15,194 nt of DNA, from contig JADGJA010000558.1 of assembly GCA_027596035.1 (NCBI GenBank), positions 1 through 15,194 on the forward strand. The letters are read 5' to 3'. Positions 7,447 to 15,194 of this stretch are shown here, one piece after another (positions within the stretch are counted from its first letter, which is position 1; every line of letters begins with the position of its first letter). A program made the position numbers and the translations under genes. The DNA is from Thoreauomyces humboldtii. Taxonomy: Eukaryota > Chytridiomycota > Chytridiomycetes > Spizellomycetales > Powellomycetaceae. Under the pieces are notes generated by a model. It worked only from the letters and a program-made list of their open reading frames with translations, ran no database searches and was not told where the DNA came from.

Positions 7447-10400
7447 CTAGAGCCCGAGCACAAGAACGTCGCCCCTGGCAGAGTCGCGGGGCGTCGGTGG
7501 AGCAAGCGCCAGCGCGTTGCGGTCCGGGTTGCGGGTGAGGTTGGGAGGAAAACTTGTTGGAGCGAGTCCGTGATGGTCCTGCTGGTACGAGTGCGAATGG
7601 GATTGATCTGAATGGAGCGAGAGGTCTCCGTAGTCGATCTCTCCAGCATCCTCGTCGTACACGTTTCGTGAGTCTCCTGGGTTGGCGCGTGGGGCAAGAA
7701 GGGTATATAATGAACTCTGCGGAGAAAGCGTTAGTCATGGACCGTGGAAGTGCGCAAAGAATAGTCTACTCTTACCGAAGCGGTTTGGGTGGAGAGTTGC
7801 AAAAACAGGTCCGCCTTGGTCATCTTTGCGGGAAGGCTCTGGTCGGGATCGGCCGGTGGTTTCAGACCACGATCCGAGGCGAGGTCGGCAAGCGACACAA
7901 GCTTCTGCGACGTTAAACAGAAGATCAGTGCCGATCACCCAGTTCCATGAACGAGAAGCCTTACCTCCTTCCCCTTAGACTTGGCCGCTCCAAGTTCAGC
8001 ACGCTTGCGCACCGCGGCAAGAGCGCTGCTACCTGGCGTCTTAGAACACATCGTACACCACGCGGTCCCACGAGCCACGCTTCCAGATGGCACGGTCCAC
8101 TCCTCCCTGAGTGCGATAGCGTTCATCTCGCGTTGCAGACACACGGCATGGAAAGCGTGTCCGCATGCCAGTACTACCACTCGATCTCCCATGTCCGCGG
8201 GGACCAAGGCACGCACATGCAGCAACCGACGACAGACGGCGCACTGGCCCCGAGCGGGTCTCAAGGCGTGGCTCCGTGCCGTCAGACTTCGAACGTGGCA
8301 GGCGTGCGCATCCTCGGTTAGGATCCGCGTGGTCGCTTCGAGGAGCTCACGCTCGTAGGTGTACGACTCGAGCATAGAGAAGATCATTCGTCGATGCTCC
8401 CCAAAAGGCGCCGTAGGCTGCGCTTGTACGATGCGCAGAATGATCGAGTGAAGGACTACGTGTCCGACCATGCTGTAGAGGATTTCTCGCGTTGTCGACT
8501 TGAGGAGCTGCTGCTTTACTCGATCGTGTTGCTGTCCCGGTATTTCAATTACCGCTCCGCTTTCTTGAGCGTCTTCCTTGGGGGTCGCCGTGAGGTGGTG
8601 CAGCTCGACCATCGCATTTAGCATTCGAAACCAAAGGTTTTCGCGGTCCTGCTTGTTCAGCTTGCTCGAATTTCGACGACATAGTTGGAGACCAAGCTCG
8701 ATACCCTCAACGACTTGTACCTTCCCCGCTGGTACGGTTTCGCTCTCGTCGGGTGGATCTGGCCAGGGTTCATCGCCGAGGATGCCTTCGCGAATACTCT
8801 CCAAGATCAACCCTAACGCGCCTTCCAGATCTCCGCTCTGCTCAAGGATCCATGAAGCTCCATCGATGATGTGGTTGGCTTTGCAGGCCGCAGATACTTT
8901 CTCAAAGTCATACGGATATCCCGCCTGACTGACAAAAAGCCGTTCGAGGTACGGTTTGACACTTCGCGGTTGCCTCTCGCAGAGAAAGGTGATGTACTGC
9001 TCGTATATCTCTTCAGGCAAAGTAAGTATTATGTCTGTCGCAACAGGGCCGATAACCGAAGTCTCGGATGCTATGGCAGCTTCTCCTTCGGAAACCGACT
9101 CGACTGGGTCAAGCAGGCCTTTCAAGTAGTTAAAGAGTTCGGTTGGCTTATCCGCAAGCTTGATAAAGATTGCTCTGTGCTCCGTTGGCCACAGAGCGGT
9201 CACTAGATTGGCTGTTTCCACGTTGTCCACGGAGAGGAGATCCTCGACCTGTTCGAGGAGGCTCTGCTTGACTGCTTCTCGTTGATCAACAGATAGCGTT
9301 CCTGACAATACGAGCTTTCTGAGGACAGAGAAACATTCTCGTCGTCGAGAAGGATCCTCTAGGTAGCACCGTAGCACCAGTTCGTACTGTCCTTGCCTTC
9401 GAGCGACCAGCTCTCGGACCTGCCACAGTTTAGCGTGCTCGTAGATCTCCACGAACTTTTGGGCTTCGCCAGGTGCCTCGCTGGGCTCGAAGCCACTCGC
9501 CAAAATTGCGAGAATGGCGTGTTGCCGATCGTGGAACGCACTGGGATCCGATGACAGGGCTAGTGACAGAACTATTCTGCGGAGCACCGCATGGCCAAGA
9601 GTAAACGACTCACCGAAGCGCGCGAAATTTCGCGCAGCAAAGCAATAGAGGTCAAGGGTTCCTCTTGGCACGTTCAAAGCAGCTGAATCCGGCCATCCCT
9701 CCAGCAAGTCTGCGGCTTGAGGCGGAGTCTCGCCTTCCACGGCGGTGAAGAGAGAATCCATGATAAATTGCCGGCTGATCTCGTATCGATCGGTGTACCG
9801 TCCTAGTCCATCACGGTCAGCGATAAAAACGTTATCTCTGATGCGAAGCAGATTGCTGTCCAAAGCATTGTCGCTCAACATCGCCGCCACCACCTTCAGG
9901 AACTCCCGCGGATCATGCTGGTACAATAAACGAATATAAGGGAAGCGCTCCTGACCGAGGTTTTGCGTTGAAGCTCCAGGAGGCCAGGATGCGTGCAGGG
10001 GGGACAGAAGAAAGCTGTAGACATCCTGCTTCGCCTGAACGGCCTCGTCCGGGCCGAGAATCCCAACCGGGAATGCCTTTCCGGTCAAGACATAGGCGAG
10101 ATACACATACAGGGTATAGACTGCGCCTTCAACAGACGCCGTTTCCGGGATCGAGTGCACTGCCCCTTCCCGATCTGGTTGTGCTCTTCGTGCGTCAGCT
10201 TGCTCAGTATCATTCGGCTTTGAGTCGATCAAGCGAAGTAGTTCCACGATTGGCATGACAAAGTCGCCCACTCGCGTGTAAATGTAGATGAGAGCGCTAT
10301 GCATATGGTGTTTAAGACAAGTGCCAACGGTGCGGTGAACGTCGAGACCAGTCGGATCGAGGTGCAAAATGACTTGCTCCAAGCGATCGAACCACTCGTG

Positions 10401-13400
10401 TTGCTCGTAATGCGACATGAACTCCTGCACCATGATCGGATTGCTGAAGCCGGTGACGCGTTCGTCTAGAATGTATGTTTCCAAAAGTTCCAAAAACACG
10501 GGCCCAAGTTCCTTGTCGGTAAACTGCTCATAGATATCACCAAACAGCAGGTCCTCGCGACTGATGGCAAGGCAGGTGTCGAATGCCGCTACGGCTAGCT
10601 GCCGGTAGACATTCAAATCTTCTCCTTCCTGCAGCTTCCGTTCGGCAGCTTCATAGCTGGCAAGCGACATGTCGATGTGGGTCATCAGGAGTTCGGCGAG
10701 GTGATTCCCGACGAGCTCCTTTCTTGAATCCTCTTCTCGTGGTAAGCCCGTGACGGCATGTTGCAGCTGACCATTATAGAACTTCAGCCCCATGGCAATC
10801 GCGTCCTCAAAGTGACCGTAAACTACGAGGGCCTTGATGCGATCCGTCCACGACAGCCGGCTAGCTACGGTGAGGTCCCGCTCGCCCTGAAAGATCGTGA
10901 GTTGAGACGGTCGAGAATTTCGAGCGACCATGCCAAGGCAGCAGTTACCAGAATGAACACCTTTCCTTTGAAAGATTTGAAGCTTTGGTGCATTGACAAA
11001 GTGGGAACAATTCCTTTCGTCCGAAGTGTTTGCGGCTGGAAGTCGGCAGATACAATCTTCCTAGAGAGAGCTTCCGTCCTTTCCACCTCTTGCATCGCAA
11101 CAACATCGAAGGAAATGAGAGACTGATGACTAGTCAGAAGGACCAGAAACTGGGGAGTGGAAGTAAGTGGTACTTTCCGGCAAAGGAGAAATGCATTAAA
11201 CTTGGTACCTTCTCATCGAGCCATTGAGCCGCCACGATATCATCAGTTCCTACCCAGTCGCCTCGGACAACGTAATCAACCGTTGGCTGGGTAGCGCTCA
11301 TGGCGCTTCTGTTCGAGCGCTTCGATTGTGGGCGCCACACCACCTGAATTATCCGCAGGCGAGGCCCATAAGAACATGCAAGTAAGGGATCTCCTAGCTT
11401 CACGGTCTTTCCTGTTGTTGACATGACCGATATGAGACACGCTCTATGTACGAAGCCGGTCGCGTACAAACATCACGTCCTCCCGAGATCTTACCATCTT
11501 TCATATGCCGAGCTAACGGACTCCAAGCGAGGCATGACATGCGACATGTTCCACTTGTCGTATTTTCGGCTTCGCCGGTACCGCTATTCCATGCCATCCG
11601 GAATTGCATCTGCGGCGTGGGCTTCATGCTCATGATAGCCATCTATTTCACAAAAAGTCTGAGGCATGTGTCTCCTTGATCGGGAAAGGTTTAAATCAGG
11701 TACCTTATGCGGAGTGCTTAGCGCTACCAGGTGTAGTTGATCACCCGGGTAGCGCAGATGTCCTGCAAGGCGAGGAAGGGCCGACATAGCGTAGATTGTA
11801 GTGAGCACGTCTGGTGACGCCGTCGCTTTTGGATGGATCCGAGTGATTTGGCTGGTCAAGATCAAAAGCCGTTGTTCGGAATGATGAAATGCATTTCCCT
11901 AGTACGAGGTTAGAGGTGATCCCCAAGTACGGTAAGCAATGCTGTCATACATGATCGTCCGCGGAAACAAAGGCGCCCCTCGATCCCACGAAAGCGATGT
12001 GGACAATGGCAGCACCCTGCTGGTGACCGTTCGGCAATGCGTTCGCCTTCCCCATGGGATGCAAAGGAACCACGGACCGGACAATCGTGCGCTTCTGAAC
12101 GTCCCACACTCGGATAAGACCCTCAGCGTATCCACAGACGAGATGCGTATGGCCAGGACCGAGCGAAATAGACGTGACCGGTCCGGGATCCGGCTGTTCA
12201 GAGGAATCGCCGAGAGCGGCACGAAGGGATTGCGAGAAATCATAGATCAAGACGATCGACCTCGACGTTCCGACCAGTATCCCACCGGCGAGGTTAATTA
12301 CGGTCGGTGTACCCATTTTCTGACGCATGGCGCCTGTAAACAACTGCAGTGATAAACGCTGCAAGGAGGTCCATCGTAACGTGTCTTTCGGACCAGGAGG
12401 CGCCGAAGTTCCGATTGCTGAACCGGATTCAGGTGCAAACGTTCCAAGTGACGGGGAAGTTGATGATCCACGGGAGGCGGCTGATGTAATTGTGGAAACA
12501 GAAAGCTTTCGACTATGGCGAGGCATTTGTGGCGAACCCTCGGAAAGATGGTCTGCGATGCTTCCCTGTAGATGGTCGATGAGTTGATGTAAGGACAAGT
12601 TTACTCGGACGGTGCTCTCCTACCGCGGACGATGCAAGACCTGTGGAATCCCCGTCATTGACTACGTGTGCTGGACTAACGATGCTGACGAGCTCATTGA
12701 CACCCTCGTCTCGGATGAGCATTCCCAGTTGGGGCTCTGGATTACCCGTATCCAAAAACTCGCCGTAAACACCAATCTCATCTACAATGCTCTCCAGGAG
12801 TGTTGTCGCGCGATCTCTCTGAGCAAGATCCTGCGCATAAAGGTGTTGCACCACTTCGCTTTGCAAAAGATGCAGCTTCGCAATCTTGGATTGCAACAGC
12901 GTCTGATCTGCGTCGGCCAGTTCCCCTGTAATGACAAGTGTGGCGAACCGGCCCATCATATCTGCGAGCGCAGAGTCTTCGCTGAAAGCGTCGTCTGCCT
13001 TTTCTCGGACCGAGGGAGCGCTTGTAAGCGATCGTGCCACGCTGGGTCTCCCTTCGGACACGATCCTTTGAGATGCCTCCTTCGCACTGAGCACCGTCAG
13101 GCGACTTTCGCTAGCAGATCTGCTCAGAGGAGCAGCATCTGCAGTCATGCGGCGCCCCCAGGCAGGCAAACGGAATCCTGAAGCAAACGGTCGCCAGGAG
13201 GCCGGGCTTCCTGTCCCCGGGACAGGAGCGGTTGGCAGTATTGTTGGTCCGGAGTGATCTGGCAATCCCACGGAAGCCATGTCCTCGGAGTCGGACAGAG
13301 CGCCAGATCCGGAAAGGAAATCAGCTGAGGATGCCGGTATATCATCGAAGAGGTTTTCAATGCTTCCAAGATCGCTCATGTGAAGTTCCTTGTGCGAAGC

Positions 13401-13433
13401 TTGGCGGCCGCCCTCGCCAGGGGGCCGCTCCAT
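7447..13433 (-). CDS. VPS8: Vps8, CORVET endosomal tethering complex subunit (beta-propeller + RING-H2)
   Basis: Inferred exons: complement(7447..7716, 7776..7904, 7965..10886, 10949..11149, 11209..11411, 11495..11642, 11704..11898, 11951..12565, 12624..13433), 1830 residues. Vps8 is the CORVET-specific subunit that binds Rab5/Vps21 and tethers early endosomes for fusion. A Ser-rich, largely disordered N-terminus (about 1-340) with a short helical part is followed by the WD40-type beta-propeller (about 350-720), with GTPTVINLAGGILVGTS, THLVCGYAEG and IRVWDV, then SWTDRIKALV and a long helical-solenoid exon. A RING-H2 finger starts near residue 1606: CAVC, then CGHAFHAVC, then CTMC, with all eight ligands. 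A tail of about 160 residues after the RING, mostly on two small exons, is His/Ser/Asp-rich. The protein is longer than yeast Vps8 (about 1270) or human VPS8 (about 1430). The start is uncertain: the ATG at 13433 is the first AUG in the leader as far as 13620, while the in-frame ATG at 13379 (MSDLGSIENLF) would shorten it by 18 residues; both have C at -3. All introns are GT-AG, 52-83 nt. Confidence 0.9.
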
Positions 13434-13772
13434 GAGCCTTGCCGAGGTAGTGTTGGGACACGGGCGGATGGCAACCGGGACCGGAGCTAAGAACCAGTCA
13501 CGCTTCACTGCAGTTCAACCCGATCCAGAGTACGGCAACAGTTCCGTCGACCAAACCAAGTGCTTCAATGGCACCGAAGATGGGTTGCGAAGTCTCGAGC
13601 GCGGAAAGTCGACAGACCGCTGATGAGCTCCCATTTGACGAAACTTTGGACCGTGCACCCAGCCGTGCACGTCAAGGTTCAGATACACACCGCGTCGTTT
13701 ATTCGCAGAAGTAAAAGCAGATACCGTGTAGCTTGAGAAACGAACCATTATGTATTTAGAGGACGCCTGCGC
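13434..13772 (-). promoter_or_regulatory. MRP51 3' region and VPS8 upstream region
   Basis: This 339-bp segment lies between the MRP51 stop and the VPS8 start, both on the minus strand. It must hold the MRP51 3' end and the VPS8 promoter and leader. No minus-strand ATG occurs between 13434 and 13620, so the VPS8 leader is free of upstream start codons there. I see no TATA box, repeat or RNA gene. A 77-codon minus-strand open frame here lacks any recognisable motif and is not called. Confidence 0.5.
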
Positions 13773-14885
13773 TCATTTATCTCCCTCTGAGGGCTTCTTG
13801 TGGTTGGTGAAGCTATTCAGAATGCTCAAGATTGCGGCGCTAGAGGAAGTCGAAGGTTTGGCTTTCGCGAGGAAAGGCAGGGTTTTCGCGGGTGCAGCAG
13901 GATCTCTGGAACCCTTCGCGGGTTGTTCAACCTCGCGGTTAGCAATCATATCCACCGACGACTCGGCAAAGGTTCCGACAGGAGACGTGGAGAACCCGGT
14001 GGCGTGGGTCGCGGGAGAGTAAAGTTGGATGACCACCAAGGGCCGACCCTTGTCGTCGAAGGACGCGTGCTTGACCTCGTAGTCTTTGAGCTCGGTCCGA
14101 TATCCCTCGACGTTGCTGAAGTCGTTGCCTCGGCCGTTGCTTTGAGACTGACCCAGAGAGGGTGCATATGCTACGATGCCTCCGACACCCACCGAGTAGC
14201 GACCTTGCTTGCTGGCGAAGCTGTTGAGAAGTCGGCCCTTCACGATGGTCGGGGACGATGCATCCGCTTCCCCGATCGCGTAAGTGGGTGGGTGGATCGG
14301 AACTCCTGGTCGAGCAGACTGCAGCTCTATCTGCGTCTTTGGGTGGACCAGCACGTTGAGGAACTCGTCCCAGCTGGGACGTTCAAGTTCGGGAATGGCC
14401 AGGTAACGATCGCGCGAGGCTCGGGCCGTCTTGATGAGTTCCCGCCACTCTTCGCTGGTCATCGAGTCCGTGTCCCGGGGACGGAGCGGGGCGGCCCCTT
14501 GATCGCCCGTTTCCGTTCCGAGGACGGCCCCCTCCTGAGCATCGTTCACAAAAGTCGCCAGGGCTTCCGCTCTCGAGGGCGGAACGGCGGTGACGGGAGG
14601 CATCAGCTCCGCCCATCTCCTCAGCATGTTGACGGGCTCCGCCGCCGACTGGTATCGCGTGGTCTTGGTCCAGGGGTGATCATGATCCGAGACGGCCACG
14701 CACCAGGGATGCTCTGCCCCCTTTCCCGACGGAAGCGACCTCTTCAAGCCCCAGTTGCCATTGTTTCTGTGAGCGAGGGGAGCGGTCAGGGCCTGGGTGA
14801 CTGGGACGGCCAGCTGACTTGCGACGGGAGGTGCGAGCGAGGCAAAAGAGGAAGAGCGGAACAGTGCACCGAAGTTCTGGCTCAT
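13773..14885 (-). CDS. MRP51: Mitochondrial small-subunit ribosomal protein Mrp51 (bS1m family)
   Basis: This single-exon frame encodes 370 residues. The start (CAT at 14883-14885) gives MSQNFGALFRSSSFASLAPP, an N-terminus with Arg and many hydroxylated and small residues but no acidic residue, as expected for mitochondrial import. The open frame continues upstream to about 15062 but has no ATG there. The block GNWGLKRSLPS (about 43-53) is the hallmark of the fungal Mrp51 family, which carries an (R)GDWGLKR-type motif near the N-terminus. Further on come SMTSEEWREL, a region ending GRYSVGVGGIVAYAP, and a Ser/Ala/Lys-rich tail. In the family the protein is a component of the 37S mitoribosomal subunit implicated in recognising mitochondrial mRNA 5' leaders. 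It is the only intronless gene of the six. It is transcribed in the same direction as VPS8, 339 bp upstream of it. Assignment rests on the N-terminal block and overall layout, so it is less certain than ALG11 or FAL1. Confidence 0.8.
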   Translation of the reverse strand: MSQNFGALFRSSSFASLAPPVASQLAVPVTQALTAPLAHRNNGNWGLKRSLPSGKGAEHPWCVAVSDHDHPWTKTTRYQSAAEPVNMLRRWAELMPPVTAVPPSRAEALATFVNDAQEGAVLGTETGDQGAAPLRPRDTDSMTSEEWRELIKTARASRDRYLAIPELERPSWDEFLNVLVHPKTQIELQSARPGVPIHPPTYAIGEADASSPTIVKGRLLNSFASKQGRYSVGVGGIVAYAPSLGQSQSNGRGNDFSNVEGYRTELKDYEVKHASFDDKGRPLVVIQLYSPATHATGFSTSPVGTFAESSVDMIANREVEQPAKGSRDPAAPAKTLPFLAKAKPSTSSSAAILSILNSFTNHKKPSEGDK

Positions 14886-15194
14886 CGGGGGCGCACGAAT
14901 GAAAGTCAGTAGATCGTGGTCGCTGGTTTGGTCTGTGAGTCCGTCCCTGCCGGTGCCTGTGACTGGGGAGTTGTCGTGGCGTGAGAGGGTGTTGGGGAAG
15001 GTGATTGCCGTCGATTGGAGATCGTTGCCGGCGGGACGGGAATGGGAGCAGGGGCCAAACAAACCCAGGGGAGAAAGACCTTATGATATTCATACCGGAG
15101 AGCACCGAGGAAGGGATCAACAAAGACTCTTCGGGGGCTTCCACGCACACAGACAGCAGGCAGAGGCAGGCACTCTCCTCTCGCCACACTCCGC
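14886..15194 (-). promoter_or_regulatory. Upstream region of MRP51
   Basis: These 309 bp precede the MRP51 start and run to the window edge. They should contain its leader and promoter. Several overlapping minus-strand frames are open here, but their translations are Pro/Ser/Thr/Arg-rich without family motifs, so no gene is called. A 5' untranslated exon or the neighbour's promoter could be present but cannot be shown. Confidence 0.45.

Noticed and set aside
11951..12623. Two separate genes in place of a continuous VPS8 N-terminus
   Set aside because: Removing the 58-nt GT-AG intron at 12566-12623 joins the disordered N-terminus in frame to the beta-propeller exon. No promoter or start codon is needed between them.
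13800..14912. A 370-codon open frame on the plus strand lying opposite almost all of MRP51
   Set aside because: It is antisense to a gene with family support and its translation is an Arg/Gly/Val-rich string with no domain. Long antisense frames arise easily opposite GC-rich coding sequence.
1..15194. CRISPR arrays, tRNA or rRNA genes, transposons, toxin or defence modules
   Set aside because: I saw no repeat-spacer pattern, no terminal repeats or transposase motifs, and no RNA-gene signature on either strand. The content is ordinary fungal housekeeping genes.

Overview
This window is a compact, intron-rich stretch of a fungal nuclear chromosome, most likely from a basidiomycete. Five of the six genes are broken by short spliceosomal introns. 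I count 28, from 52 to 112 nt, nearly all GT-AG, and removing them restores continuous, recognisable eukaryotic proteins. Intergenic gaps are only about 180-390 bp. The protein set (Alg11, eIF4A-III/Fal1, Spt2, Vps8, Mrp51, a WBP4-like U1-type zinc-finger protein) is typical fungal housekeeping, and the Mrp51 family is specifically fungal. I cannot place the species further. There is no sign of a bacterial, viral or mobile segment.

Layout, left to right: 1-237 holds no gene I can support. 238-1157 (minus) is a WBP4/FBP21-like zinc-finger protein, 4 exons. A 280-bp divergent promoter follows. 1438-3162 (plus) is SPT2, a histone-chaperone-like chromatin protein, 4 exons. After a 182-bp convergent gap, 3345-5304 (minus) is ALG11, the ER mannosyltransferase of N-glycan precursor assembly, 9 exons. 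A 226-bp divergent promoter follows. 5531-7235 (plus) is FAL1, the eIF4A-III DEAD-box helicase, 7 exons. After a 211-bp convergent gap, 7447 to about 13433 (minus) is VPS8, the CORVET subunit with an N-terminal beta-propeller and a C-terminal RING-H2, 9 exons. 13773-14885 (minus) is MRP51, a small-subunit mitochondrial ribosomal protein, 1 exon. 14886-15194 is its upstream region.

The genes do not form a pathway. They cover splicing (WBP4-like, Fal1), chromatin (Spt2), ER glycosylation (Alg11), endosomal tethering (Vps8) and mitochondrial translation (Mrp51). The transcriptional layout is -,+,-,+,-,-, giving two compact divergent promoters. I see no previously undescribed system. The points worth a second look concern splicing: two in-frame competing donors in the last FAL1 intron, a non-consensus donor in ALG11 intron 2, and a stop-free frame-neutral intron inside the SPT2 domain. 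There is also an Asn-to-Asp change in the hallmark glycine-rich motif of ALG11. All exon boundaries were inferred by eye from splice signals, reading frame and family conservation, without transcript data.
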